DNA of 64,000 bases, taken from contig NC_053042.1 of assembly GCF_003473485.1 (NCBI RefSeq), forward strand, positions 30,863,262 to 30,927,261, written 5' to 3'. The notes under the pieces are model-generated. The model did not search any database. It saw nothing but the letters and a program-made list of their open reading frames with translations, and was not told the DNA's origin. Made by a program: the position numbers and the translations under genes. This stretch comes from Medicago truncatula. Its lineage: Eukaryota; Streptophyta; Magnoliopsida; Fabales; Fabaceae. This document shows positions 42,431 to 54,785 of the stretch, piece by piece (positions within the stretch are counted from its first letter, which is position 1; each line of letters opens with the position of its first letter).

Positions 42431-45419
42431 TCATTCATCACGGGCACCAACATCAACATCTTGATTTCCCCCCAAAGTAGAGTCATGATCCGAAGGTTGG
42501 GGGCGGCGGCGACGCCCATGCTCTTGCTCGAATAATTTTCGCACACGTTCTTCAAATGCTTCTCGCTCCTCTTTCATTTCTTGCAGACGTTTTTTTAGCT
42601 CTTCTAGCCCCTCTGTCTGTTTCTTCAGCAATTCCCCCTGCGAATTCATAATCTCTTTTAGTTTCCTTAGTTTACGAACAGGATTTTCACTAGAAGTCAC
42701 TATTCTCTGTAGCACCTCAACCAAATTAGGTGCCAACTCCCTACCACTACTGGCTAATGATGCTCTTGCATTATCCAGAGGAATATTAAGGCTCGTGGCA
42801 CCTTTCTTGTGGTTAACGGAAATGGTTCCATCATCATATAAGCGACTCCTTTTCTTATCTCCAACTACACCCGAACAAGTGGAAAGGGGGGCAACAACAT
42901 CCTTAGCAGGATTACAATGCATAGATGGAGAAGTTGAATTATTTTGAGATCTAGTCTGAAACTTCCTCGCCTCACACTTCTCCTATAATGCATAACCATA
43001 CGAAGTGGTCAAATAACAAAGATAAAATAAAAAATTGAAAACAAATTACAACATATATTTATAAAAATATAATATTACCTGATTCTTTCTAGAATGGTCA
43101 TCTACATAATCACCAGTTTCCTTCATGATCTGAGTATCCTTATGAAGCCCGTTCAAGTTTGAACTCCTCTTGGACTTCTTAGTCTATAAAGCAAACATAA
43201 AATGATAAAGAAACTTTAATTATGATTACCCAACATTAATAAAGAAGAACTAGTTAAGGAGTTTACCATTCGAGTTACGTGTTGCGTTGTGTTGATGGAA
43301 CCTCTTTTCTGTAGGCTTTCACCTTTCTTTGATGCCATGTTTCTCTTTTCTTTGGCATAGGTCGACTGAGAACTAGCGGAACTCCAATGCTCCAATAAAC
43401 TTTGCCATACAGTCTCGCCTATCCAATGTGGGCACTGACCCTTAAGACGAACTTCCCTCAACATATCAGACAAGTCACGCGAGGCTCTCACATGAAAGTT
43501 ATTCTGAATATGATCACTCTGCTTGTCATGCCATGTACACTTCTCCTGTATTTTTTATATAACATAAAATATAATAGGCTATGTTATATCAGAAATGAGT
43601 ATAAAAAAAATCACATGTTAAGATAATTATTTCAACTTACACTAAAAGCCTTGAGAATTTTTGCCCTATCGTCATCATTTAAGTTGCCATCCCTACATTT
43701 TGTCTGTGGCTTTTTATAATGGGATTGCATATTTTCTGAAATGCTCTTCGTCTTCGGCTTTGAAGGCAAAAGCCTTAACAATACCACGTTAATAAATCAA
43801 TACACAGTATAATTAACAACAATCAAAATAAATAGTAATTCACAGACTTACCTTTTTGTGGAAGTTTGAATAATCTGTCTTACAATATCAAACATGTCAA
43901 CCCCCTCAGCCTCCGGCTCCACATCATTATGAATGCCATCTTGACCAGCCTGATAAGGCGGAGGCTGCGATGGCTTAGGATAACTAGACTTTAATGGAGT
44001 TCCTTGTGTTCCTTGAAATCCTGGGTTGGGCATGGAACTAAATTGTGGTACCTTGTCTGAAGGTCCACTTGATAGTGGATATGTCGGCGGTGTATACGCC
44101 GGTGGTGCATATGCATGCGGTGGATATACAGGTAATGGAAATTGGGTAGACGGAGACTGAGAACGGGTAGGTGGAGGCAGAGTATAGGTATGAGAAGATG
44201 GAGTCCGTGTATGTGCAGTCATCGGCATAGGTATAAACTGGTCTAAAGGAGAACCAGAAACTACTCGAGTTACCTTGCGAGAACGACCGTTAGTAGTGGA
44301 TGCGATATCCTCCCCCTTATCACTAGGTGGACGCTTCTTTGAAGGTTCGCTTGATAGTGAATATGTTGGCAGTGCGTATGTCGATGGTGTATATGCCGGT
44401 GGTGCATATGCATTTACTGGATATACATGTAATGGAAATTGGGTAGATGGAGATTGAGAACTGGTAGGTGGAGGTGGAACATAGGTATGAGGAGATGGAA
44501 TCTGTGTATGCGCAGTCATCGGCACAGGTATAAATTGGTCTGGAGAACTAGAAACTACAGGAGTTACCTTGTGAGAATGACTAGCGGTAGTGGATCCGAC
44601 ACTCTTCCCCTTACCACTGGGTGGCCGCTTGTGTAAAGGTCCACCCGACAATGGATTTGTAGGTGGTGGATTCACCGATGGAGCGTATGCATGATGTGAA
44701 TATGTAGGTGGTAGCGTGTATCCCGATGGTGTAAGTTTCGGTGGTGCATATGCATTTTGTTGATACACAGCTGATGAAGTATGGGTAGGTGGAGGCGGAG
44801 CATATGTATGAGAAGATGGAATCTGTGTATGTGCAGTCGTCGGCACAGGTATACATTGGTCTGGAGAACTAGAAACTACACAAGTTACCTTGAGAGAATG
44901 ACTAGTGGTAGTGGATCCGACACCCTTCCCCTTACCACTGGGTGGCCGTATGTGTGAAGGTCCACCCGACAACGGATTTGTAGGTGGTGTATTCGCCGAT
45001 GGAGCATATGCATGATGTGGATATATTGGTGGTGGATAAATAGGTGGTAGTGTGTATCCCGATGGTGTATGTTTTGGTGGTGCATAGGCATGTTGTGGAT
45101 ACACAGGTGATGAAGTATGCGTAGGTGGAGGCGGAGCATATGTATGAGGAGATGGAGTCTGTATATGTGCAGCCGTCGGCATAGGTATAGACTTGTCTAC
45201 TCGAATTTCCTGGCGAGTAGGCCTAGTAGTAGTGGATGCAACATCTTTCCCAGTCTGTGTATCTTTAGTCGGCGGCATAGGCATAAGCTGGTCTAAAACA
45301 TGTTGAGGAGCCAGATGAGTGCGCCACTTGCGAGTATACTTGCGAGTACGTCCAGTAGTAGTGGATGCAACATCCTTCTTCCCCATATCATTGGGTGGGT
45401 TAGTTCCTCCTGATGACAT
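42431..45419 (-). CDS. Ptta/En/Spm transposase-like protein, proline-rich
   Basis: Five minus-strand exons (45419-43852, 43773-43641, 43545-43267, 43183-43079, 42982-42431) join in frame to 878 residues. The first 520 residues are Pro/Tyr/Thr/Ser-rich and built of about four diverged repeats of 80-110 residues, each with HTYAPPPPTHTSS-like, YAPP.YTPSGY-like and RPPSGKGKGVGSTTT-like parts. The middle (NDDDRAKILKAF, then CPHWIGETVWQSLLEHW) matches the plant Ptta/En/Spm transposase family (Transposase_24), whose conserved core includes a W...W..L..HW pattern. The C-terminus has a Lys/Glu-rich coiled coil (QTEGLEELKKRLQEMKEERE). No DDE catalytic domain is present in this protein, and I see no CACTA ends nearby, so mobility in its own right is unlikely. 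A non-coding 5' exon probably lies near 45851-45900. Domestication is possible but unproved. Confidence 0.8.
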
Positions 45420-46292
45420 GTTTATCTATTGTGCAATACAATGATAATAACATTTCAACAAAACAATAATAACAAGTTCAAATGGGTAAACATAAAATAA
45501 GAGAAAAATAAAAAAAACAGTTCTATTATTTAGAGTCATAACTTTGATTTTAAAAAGATGGATAGATCACAGTAGTAGGTTTTGGGCATCCCAATTCAAA
45601 TAACAGATCCAATTGTCTTTGCTACTTGAGTCAAGCAAACTCATTCATGGGAAGCAAAATTAACTACATTAATTACACTATTAGCTATCTAAACAAACTA
45701 CTCTTTGCAAGCTCAGCAAAATAGTGAACCACATTGAGATATATGAACTTCAAATAGTAACATAAGCTCAAAAATATGATACAAAGATTAAACAATTAAC
45801 ATTTTTGCTCATAAAATGATTATATAAAAAAAAAGAAGTAGTACTAACCAGTGAATGACGGCAACTGGAAGAAGGGGAGTGAAAAATGAGAGAGAGGAAG
45901 GAAAAATAGTGTTGGGGCTGAATTTATAAAGGCTAAACCTAAATTTTTCCGACGAGTTTTTCACAGTTCCGAGGGGCATTTTCATTTTTGCGAGGGGCAT
46001 TTCAATTGCAAAACTTTCCCAACTACTCATTTCCTCGGATATTATAATTATTTTCAGATATTTCTTTCATTTGATTTTTTTTTTTAACAATTTTTTGCAA
46101 CTTTCTTCTTCTCTTGAATCCAATTTTATGTTCATAGCTTCTTCGTTTAGGAGGAAATTTGCTCCACTCTCCTCGTAAAAATTGAACCAAACACAAAATT
46201 TAACACATCCCTCCAAAAATTTCGAACCAAACGGACCCTTAGTTTTTTTTCTTTCTTTGCGACTAGTTTTTAAAAATCTAGAACTAGAAAGA
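45420..46292. other. Upstream region of the transposase-like gene
   Basis: On the minus strand GTCATTCACTG|GTTAGTAC at about 45849 looks like the donor of a 5' untranslated exon, implying an intron of about 430 bases before the start codon. No other feature recognised. Confidence 0.4.
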
Positions 46293-46467
46293 GAGAAATG
46301 ATATTTGAACATTAATTTAATGACAACTTTTGTGACAACTTTCTCTCTCACATTCACATTATTTTTATTTTATCTCTCTATTGTTTTGGTTTCCATGCAA
46401 ATACCTACTTTTTCTTTATAAATTATGGTTGTCATGAAAGTTATCAACCATTCAAATATCACTCCTC
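46293..46467. mobile_element. MITE of the GAGAAATGATATTTG family, copy 1
   Basis: The left end GAGAAATGATATTTGAAC and right end CAAATATCACTCCTC are inverted repeats, with ATGACAACTTTTGTGACAAC paired to GGTTGTCATGAAAGTTATC inside. Target duplications are not clear. Two better-preserved relatives occur at 61370 and 62920. Confidence 0.7.
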
Positions 46468-47773
46468 TAAAAATAGTAATGAGTATGGCGGGGATCCTTT
46501 GACTAATTATTATAGATGTGAAGAAATATTAAAGTGATGTATAATACTAATGGGACAAGACATGATGACATGTCGAATAGTTTGAATTAAATTAATATTT
46601 ATAACTCAGTTACAAAGCAGTAACTTCTGGATTGTGCGTGAATATACATCGACCAAATAAAAAACAAACGTCTATGTCTTAAGAGGCTTGACGCTTGGTG
46701 AATTGTTGACTTCATGGATGAACCATTTCATGTGACTTGTAATACTTTAGTTGACCAACTAGCAAGATCTCAACCTCATTGGTTTGACTGATCAAGTCAT
46801 GCCAACTCAAATCGTCCTCATTCAACACTGATTCAACTGTTCAAACCAGACCGATTTATCGTCACTCAACACTTGTTTGATTTTTAAAGTCAGGCCAGCC
46901 AACTCAACTCATCTTCACTTAATACTGTTATGTTTTTAAGTTAGTTATACTCTAAAATACTGTATGTTTTAAGTTACCTATGCTCTGAATTCACATGTCC
47001 AGTTCAGATGATCAGCATCTCTAAAAGTGCCTCTCATCTCCACGTACCAAATACGAACGAGTTACACCTTATTCCATGCGGTCGTATGCAAAACAGACAA
47101 CCAATAGTAGGTTCTCGATCACAACTTAATGAGCTTTGAACAATCAAAGAAAAGTCCATTAACTTTCAAATTTAAGGTTATAAAATAGGAACATTTAAGA
47201 GGTTTGAAGAGATAAAATTTAGATAGTTGAATTTTTCATCTGAACATATTTCAAGTGCTCTTAAAATACCACCGAAGATATTTCATTTCATATATTGTAA
47301 TTAACTTGAATACCCCCAATACACTGGTTATAAAAATTTGTGTAATCAAAACATTGAAAATTAAAAACTTCTAAATTTTGAAAGAATAATTCTTTATTTA
47401 ATATACTCAAAGAATATCTCAGGTAGAGTACAAACAAAGTGAGTAGATTATCTTAGTAACCAGAATAGAATAGCCCTGCAACCTTTAGTTCACTTGTGCT
47501 AGGGCCACACAAAAAGGCACACCATTGTTAATGCATGTTCTCGTCATTGGATTTTTAATTAAACATAATCTATACTTCAATCTTAAATCCAAAGACATCT
47601 TTTATTTTTGTAGATGTTTCATACAATCCATATAAAAAACACTAGATACATATATGAAGAGAAAAGTAAACCAAATAGTATTGTTTCCATATAAACTTAA
47701 CAAAGCAACCAAAAGGTAAACAAACAAGTTTCATGATTCATCACATCATGAATATAACTTGATGTACTACAAA
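46468..47773. other. Intergenic, nothing recognised
   Basis: No supported gene or structured repeat. The right end holds the LEA gene's 3' untranslated region. Confidence 0.45.
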
Positions 47774-48911
47774 TCACTTCTTTTTAATATCAAGGAGTCC
47801 AACACGAGTAACCCCTTCATCATCCAAAGGTCCCACATCATTGAATGTCTGACCGGTCATCTGATCCGCCGCTTTCAGCCTCTCCGCCACCGCTCCTGTT
47901 CGAGTATCCTCCGTTCTGATCACCCCCTCATTTCCACGCCTCCAAGTTTCCTCTCCAAATCCTTTACGTCCATAATTTCCACTTTCCATTTTCCTCCCTG
48001 CTTCTTTATCTGCTTCACTCAACATTTCCTGCATTATCCATGCAAAAATTCCACAACCACTAATCAATAAATATCTCAAACATCAAAAACATATACTACC
48101 ATAAATTCAAATTTGTTACCTTGGTCTTGTCTTTTGCCTCTACTGTCTTTTGTTTAGCAGCTTCTGCTGTCTCTGCAGTTTTCTGTTTAGCAGCTTCTGC
48201 TGTCTCTGCAGTTTTCTGTTTAGCAGCTTCTGCTGTCTCTGCAGTTTTCTGTTTAGCTTCCTCTTTCTTGTCACCCAAGTAACCCATAGCCCGTTTCGCC
48301 GCATCAACAGCAGAGTCCTTCATCTCACCAATCTTCCACGCTGTATTATCCTTCCCTTCCTTCGCCTTCTCAGCTGTATAATCCTTATACTCACCCATCT
48401 TATTCATGGTGGCATCTTTCCCTTCTTTCGCCTTCTCAGCCGTATAATCCTTATACTCACCCATCTTATTCATGGTAGCATCTTTTCCTTCCTTTGCCTT
48501 TTCCGCAGCATAGTCTTTGTACTCCCCAGCTTTGTCCTTGGCTTCCCTTGCTTTCTCTCCGGCATAACCTGCATACTCATTAGTTTTCTGCATCGTTGCA
48601 TCTTTTGTTTCCTTCGCCTTCTGAGCTGTTGCGTCTTTCGTTTCCTTCGCCTTCTGAGCTGCAGAATCGTACACACCACGTGATTGGTTGGCTGATATGT
48701 CTCTAACTTCACCACGTGTAAGTCGATCGTCATTGTCGAAAACATGGACTTCTGTTGTTGGGTCCCTTTTGCCAACTACAGCTTCTCTTGCATTCTCGTA
48801 GGTGTCATGAACAGCCTTCATCACTGAACCAATTACACCGGGCTTCTCTTGATCATGTTGTTCTTTTGTTACACTGATTTCTTCAACGTGTCTTGGTTGT
48901 TTTGATGCCAT
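47774..48911 (-). CDS. Group 3 late embryogenesis abundant (LEA) protein
   Basis: Two exons on the minus strand (48911-48120 and 48028-47774) give 348 residues, joined in phase 0. From about residue 80 on, 11-residue amphipathic repeats dominate (such as [11 protein letters not shown] and [11 protein letters not shown]), including two near-identical copies of a MNKMGEYKD block and three copies of [11 protein letters not shown]. This is the group 3 (D-7/D-29) LEA signature. The C-terminal exon ([14 protein letters not shown]) matches the conserved tail of D-29/ECP63-like proteins. Such proteins are disordered in water, fold into helices on drying, and protect membranes and enzymes in seeds. 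The promoter has several ABRE/G-box cores, fitting ABA and seed expression. There is no signal peptide, so it should be cytosolic or bind organelles peripherally. Confidence 0.93.
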
Positions 48912-49019
48912 TTGAAGAAGAAGAATTAATGTAGCTTTAGTTTTTGTTGTGTGTTTCTTTTCTAGTAAGATAAGATTGAAATGAAATGAGCTTGTTTACT
49001 AAGTTTTGTTGTAGAGTAT

Positions 49020-49200
49020 AGAACCTATATATAAGTGACAACTTCCCATATATAAATATACGAATTGTGCTAGTGCTCAAGGTTATATATTATTCGAGAA
49101 TGTGATGACTGATTATGAAATGAAGGGGTGAGTGACACGTGACTACGTGTGTATAGAAAAAGCACCACCTGGCAGGAAAGGTCGGTGGGTGGACACGTGG
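49020..49200 (-). promoter_or_regulatory. LEA gene promoter with ABRE/G-box cluster
   Basis: Upstream of the minus-strand start codon, CACGTG occurs at 49136-49141 and 49194-49199, and ACGTG at 49145-49149. All share the ACGT core bound by ABF/ABI5 bZIP factors. TATATATAGG/TATATTTATATA stretches near 49025-49060 could be the TATA box. Spacing of about 225-290 bases from the ATG suits ABA control of a LEA gene. Confidence 0.7.
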
Positions 49201-49525
49201 AAACCATTTTGGGGACATGGAACACGATGTTATGAAATGATTATTGGTGGTGACATTTGGCTCACTTTCTTTGTTGACACTTGGTTCAGTTTTTTTAAAA
49301 TCTATTGAACTACATTCCGTACATTCAAAGGTATTTTTTTCTAGGAAAATTTTATGGTAAAGTCATGATAATGACTTTTTTGGTGAAGTTAACTCTAACC
49401 AATCATTGAGCATATACTGTCTTGATTAATCAAAATTCATCTTCTCCAAAATTCACATTCTCGAACTCTAAAACCGTTTCTCTCCAAAATTCATCTGCTT
49501 AATCAAATCTCTTTCTCTCCAAAAT

Positions 49526-49870
49526 TTATCTTCTCCAAATTATGCTGTAATTCTGTATGCATATGTTGCAAGCTGGTGTTATGCTGTAATGAACAGAAGC
49601 TATGTTGAGGCTTTTAGCTATTGGTGCTAACCAAACAGTACCATAATCGTAGAAAACCCAATCAGGTTTTGATGTTTTGAGAATCTCAATAATATCATCT
49701 TTAAGAAGATAAGCTAGTTCAAGGAATTTGTTCATGTTTAGTGGAATGTCCATAGTGTTTTCAGCACCTGGTGGGAATTGCTCTACGTGTGGTAAAGGCA
49801 ACCTTACTAATTTGATAAATGCTTCAATGGTTTTAGGTGTTTTGGCAAAGGAGATGAAGAACAAAATGAA
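49526..49870 (-). pseudogene. UDP-glycosyltransferase fragment (UGT91-like)
   Basis: The 112-residue ORF contains FFISFAKTPKTIEAF, VEQFPPGAENTMDIP and TSKPDWVFYDYGTVW, matching the acceptor-binding N-terminal half of plant family-1 UGTs, closest in style to UGT91/soyasaponin rhamnosyltransferases. The usual start of the protein (the PWLAFGH region) is missing upstream. The match fades after SVHYSITPA, and the C-terminal PSPG box is absent. It is a fragment of about a quarter of a normal gene. Confidence 0.75.
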
Positions 49871-50799
49871 TAATTACATTGGTCCATCAGCAGAATACTA
49901 GTTGACATGACGTAAGGATTATGCTATTGGTAAAATAAAATAACTTTTTCAAAAAAGTCAGTTTACTGACTACACCATAAAAGCACCCATTTTTCTCTAA
50001 TAGGAAATAGATGAATTTTGTATTTAGTATAGGAAATGATAGGCTATGGTAGAAAACACAATACTAATTAAACTTATCGAAAAAATAAGGGTTAAATAGT
50101 TCAACTAGATTAAGATAAAAGTAAATGATTTGAATTCAAACTTTGGTATTTAACTTTTGGTAGATGAGAAAATACTATAAAAACTAATGTACTAATATTT
50201 GTCTGGCAAAAAGTTATTTGAAGAGGGATATAATGAAGTACAGAATACTATTAACATTAAATCAAAAAGCTTGAATACAGTACAGTCATTCTAATACTTC
50301 TCTAATTATAAGTGCTTGAAGATGTTTCAAAAATAGAATAAGTAGACTTTCATACGAGTTTCCTAAATTATAGTGTTGAAAAATGTTTATAAGCTACCAG
50401 TTATCTAGACTTTATAGTAAACAATCTAAATATATTTAAAAACTGTATGGTATTTTCTCTGATACTCTACTATTTATTTTTTATCAGAACACTATAAATA
50501 TCCATCAAATTTCAACAAATTGTGTATAAGCTTCATGTCAAGTGGTAAACCAGAAGTAACTATATATGTATATTAAGTAACATGGATATGCTTTTAATAA
50601 AATAGGAGTGTTTGAATAGTTTGAGATTGAACATAAACCATAACTTCCTTTGATGTCTGCCTGCAGCAAATATCAGTGTTTGGTGCAACAATTTTAAGGA
50701 CTAACTGCACAATTTCCATAATACTAGTTTTCATATGTTGGGTATTTGTATTGATTGTTGCTAAAAAAAAATATTTTGTTTTGTAAGTTGGAACTAAAG
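49871..50799. other. Intergenic, nothing recognised
   Basis: AT-rich sequence without supported genes or structured repeats. Confidence 0.45.
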
Positions 50800-51790
50800 T
50801 TTCAACATGTGTTTAGGCGTCTCTGGAAGATGTTGGATACGATGCTCCAACATCCTGGCACGGTTCAGTGTGCCTGAGTTCTCGCCTATTTGTACGCGCT
50901 CTTTATTGTTTAAGGAAACAATATTTCCTTAACTTATTGATCAAGCAACGCGCATATCTTCTAAGAATCAGCTGTTGAATATTTCTAAAGTGTATTTTAT
51001 ATTTTAGAAAATATTTAATATTGTTTGGAACCATCCTATAAATGTTCCGACATTTTAGAACTTTCCATATTTGTTTATGATTCTTGTTTTGCAGATTAAG
51101 CTGAACCGATCTGCATTGTTACTAAAGCCCAACAAATTATTTAGCCCAAGCTGCTTCAGTATATAATAAGGAAGACTTCAAGACCTAATTGTTGATTCAA
51201 GCCGTCATACTAAATAGTTTAGATTTTTAGGGTTTGAGTCTTCATGTATTCTGCTCTTGTATCGTTTGTGATTCAAGTTTAGAATCTATTGTGTGTTCTT
51301 TCTTGTATCGTCTGTGATACTTGTTAGGACTGTGTGTGAGTATTGATTACTCTTTGTACTACACCGAAGTTGTGAAACAAGGTGCTAGTTGTTTGTATTG
51401 GAAGGTAACTTCTATTTTGTTTTGGTTTAGGTCTGATGGTCACTGGGGCAGTGACTGACCATTAAGATAGTGAGATGGGATCTCAGATCTAGGAGTTCCT
51501 AGGTTGAAAGTCTATACGGGTAGGTCCTAGGTCATATAGTGTAAACGAGGAGTTTGCTGAGAGCTATTGAATAAGGACTACACTAGTGGATTTCCTTACT
51601 GGCTTGGTAGCCCCCAGAGTAGGTGTGTTTGTCACCGAACTGGGTCAACAAACTCATTGTGTTCTTTAATTACCTGTCTTTTATTTTCTTGTTTTTATTA
51701 CTGTTTATCGCCGGATGTTGAAACATTAATCGTAACATCGAAACGTTGTAACATCATACAGAACATATTAAAACAAGTGCGCTAGAATTT
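50800..51790 (+). mobile_element. SIRE/Maximus-like copia LTR (solo)
   Basis: The segment has sequence typical of the long LTRs of legume Sireviruses: ATGCTCCAACATCCTGGCAC at the left (about 50840) and, near the right end, CTTGGTAGCCCCCAGAGTAG followed by CACCGAACTGGGTCAACAAA. No gag or pol lies on either side, so it is a solo LTR or a truncated piece. Exact ends and target duplications were not identified. Assignment is from recalled LTR text. Confidence 0.5.
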
Positions 51791-51914
51791 CATCATACAT
51801 GATATACATGACAAAAATAGATAGAATCATTCCATATTACATTGGCAATGTGACACCAACTGTATGAAGCAAATTGTCAAACATGGTCACAAGTTAGGAC
51901 ACATGATAATTTAT

Positions 51915-54785
51915 TTATTGATCATCATGAACTCTGAAGTTCAATCTTCTAAGCCACACAGAATGGAGTATCATATGAAACACATCAAACCTCTTTGGTG
52001 GAGAATGTACCTCAAAATGTCTCCTTATCTGTACAACTCTTCTCTGCATCCTTATATACTGTGTTGGAGAAATTCTCATCAAAATATCCTTCAATTTGGG
52101 AATATCTTCAACCGAAATCTCAACAGAAAAAGACTTCCAATTTAAGACATCACTAAATGGAGGAACATAATGATCTGAAATAAGTACAGGAACACAGCCT
52201 GTGTAAATTGCCTCAACTATCCTTGGACTAGCCACCTCATAACCACTAGGACAGAGACAGAACTTGCTCTTTCTCAGCATTTCATAGTAAGAAACACCCT
52301 TTGGAAGATACTTTTGAATCATCATATCTTGATCTTTGTTGTTTTCCCAATGCTCAAGAAGAATGGCTCTAATATGACCATGAAGTCCTCCTGCAAAGAA
52401 AGCTAAAATCGGACGTTTAGATGCTGACAGTCCACCGAGAAAACCGTTGATTGAACCTGTTTGGAGATTGATTTCAGGGAATGAAACATCTTTTGCAGGG
52501 TTGAATCTTTCTGAGGTGTTGGCATTGCATAGCACGCGGATGGAGTTCTTGTGTAGGTATGGTACGGAGAATGAAGTCTCTGGTCCCTGAAATTAAACAC
52601 AAGAAAAATATTTGAAAAATTAGTATAACATTATTCATTTGTCAAAATGTTTGTTCTTGTTATTTACCAACATTACATTCATCCAAATGAATTTGAACCC
52701 TGGTCTCTTAAGCAAGGTTTCGGGTTCTAGCCCTGTGAATGGAAAAAATGTGGTTACGAGGGGAGACTCAACTAAAGGTTGCCAACCAGGTTCCCCAATG
52801 AAGATTTGTCATCGACAAAAATTGGTGGATACTTCGTAGCTCATACCAATAACATAATTAAAACTTTATCGATTAGTAGTGAGGCACTCACCCAGTCATG
52901 GCAAGCTAGCATGAAATGATCAGCTCCAAGGCTTCTATTCCAATATGGATATTTTCCAGCAATGACATTGATATAATCCGTGACAGTTTTTCTTATAGGT
53001 CCAAAGTCACGAGAGTCCCTTAAATAAACGAATCGGACCAACATTACCACACTGAACGGAAGGAAATAGACGTGTGCTTTCTGAGGATCTCTAGTTCTAA
53101 ATTGGTCATTCAATTCAATAGCATGAATGAAGTTCCCTTCCATGGAGTATATGCTTTTGCAAGGTCCATTGTGAAAAACCGGAGGCTCCCCTTCTTCGTA
53201 GACGAATACTTTGAACTGTTTCTCCATTTCTAAGTAGCTCCTGTCAATCATAGCAATTTTTTAAAGAGGTCTGATTAATATGATAATAAGGGCACATTTG
53301 TAACTGTCTAATGTGGAGTTGGGGAAATTTGATGCTTGGTAAGTTAAAAATATAGAGCGAATAAGCAATTTCGTCCTTGAAATTGTAATACGTCAATAGA
53401 AATAGTCCCTTCGTTAAATTCAGGCGCTAGACAATATCACATAAGACGTTAAATGAAGATGTCGGCAACTCACATAGACTCCCCCTCGCTGGTACGTCTC
53501 TATGGACGAAATTGACTGTTATAATTTTGTTTGGTAAAACTGTAAAAGGCTCCGAACTACTTTTGCTTTCCCAAATGTTAAAATCAAGGTAACTCATAGG
53601 CTTTTACCAAGCAAAATTATAACAAGCAATTTCGTCCTTAGAGATAGACGTGGTAGTGGTGTAAAGTCTACATATAGATTATGACATCTTCATTTAATGT
53701 GTCACATTAAGTTGTTTAATGGCTAAACTTAACGTAATGAATTTTTTTATTCACGTGTTACATTTGCAATGACGGAATTGCTAATTCGTAAAAGTGAAAG
53801 GTGGATTTGACGGATGGTTACAATTTGAATAACGACCTTTCCTATTCACTTTAAAAATATAGAAGTTGATAGAAAATGAAAGTAAATTGTGAATTATTTA
53901 TGTACCTGTGAAATGCCTTAGCATTCCAATACATTGGACCTATTGGAACATAATCTGGATCTTGTGTTTGAGTACTATAGCTGGCTTCTCTAATAGCAGC
54001 TCGAGCATGTAACAGACCGGCTTCTGTTCTATCTAAGATGCTGAACTTTCTTTGTTGCTTCAATCTTGGATGAGCTACATAAGTTTCATTCAATGGAACA
54101 GTACTGTTGAGCCAAGGTTTGGAGATGTTGAGAACTTCAGTTTCATTCTGTTCAACACAGATGAGTCATTAACATTAGTCAAATCATTATTAGTTAAAAA
54201 GGTTATGTTAATTAAGGTAGTTAAAGACTAAAAAGGTTAACTCTTTTTGAGGTAGAAATTAAAGAGTTTAGCTCTAGAAATCTCTTCTCAAATCATTATT
54301 AGTTGAAGATGCAAGTGGAGTTAAACTAATATTAAAACGGTTATGCTAATTAAGCATTGCTTTAAGATACACATATTAAGAAATTTTATCAAAAGTTGCT
54401 TAGTTTTTGTGTTAGAAAAGTTGCATAGTTAAAAGTGCATGTTAAGTTAGATTATTTAGTAAAGAGAATAAAAAGAAGTTGAAAACCAATCACAGAAATA
54501 GTGAGGAAAAAGAGTACTTACAGATTGTTGAAGTGTGTGTATGGGATGAACAGGAAATGGTGTTGAAGAAGAATGATTGAAAGCAATGTGAGAACTATTC
54601 ATCTCAAACTGCACCGCTTGAGATCTCAAGTCCACAATCTCTCCTCTTTCTTTAGGACTCAGTATAGAAACAATTCCCACAACTGCAACAAGGATGAGAG
54701 GAACCATAGACAAAAAGAGCTTCATTGATGAAGATGTTTTTGAACCACTTCTCAATACACAACAATTTCTTTCACCATTACACAT
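51915..54785 (-). CDS. GT47 exostosin-family glycosyltransferase (At5g03795-like)
   Basis: Four minus-strand exons (54785-54522, 54147-53906, 53240-52892, 52586-51915) join in frame to 508 residues. I chose MCNGERNCC as start because it precedes the single membrane anchor (residues about 21-42, MKLFLSMVPLILVAVVGIVS), giving a type II Golgi protein; an upstream in-frame Met also exists. The stem carries N-glycosylation sites. The exostosin domain begins near MEKQFKVFVYEEGEPP and includes ADHFMLACHDW. Its nucleotide-sugar-binding half contains KFCLCPSGYEVASPRIVEAI and GCVPVLISDHYVPPF. These motifs match the plant group of At5g03795/At5g11130. Members are thought to act in cell-wall polysaccharide synthesis; the sugar transferred is unknown. 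A partial duplicate lies 6 kb away. Confidence 0.93.
52640..52850 (+). mobile_element. SINE-like insertion in GT47 intron 3
   Basis: The segment contains TTTCGGGTTCTAGCCCTGTG, a B-box-like stretch, followed by GGAAAAAATGTGGTTACGAG and a GATTTGTCATCGACAAAAAT section. This order resembles a tRNA-derived legume SINE. Ends and target duplications are not defined, so identity is tentative. Confidence 0.45.

Noticed and set aside
44275..44856. Small frames on both strands inside the proline-rich exon
   Set aside because: They are shadow frames of the repetitive transposase-like exon 1.
48150..48683. A 177-residue Phe/Leu/Cys-rich frame on the plus strand
   Set aside because: It is the exact antisense of the LEA repeats; its composition follows from that.
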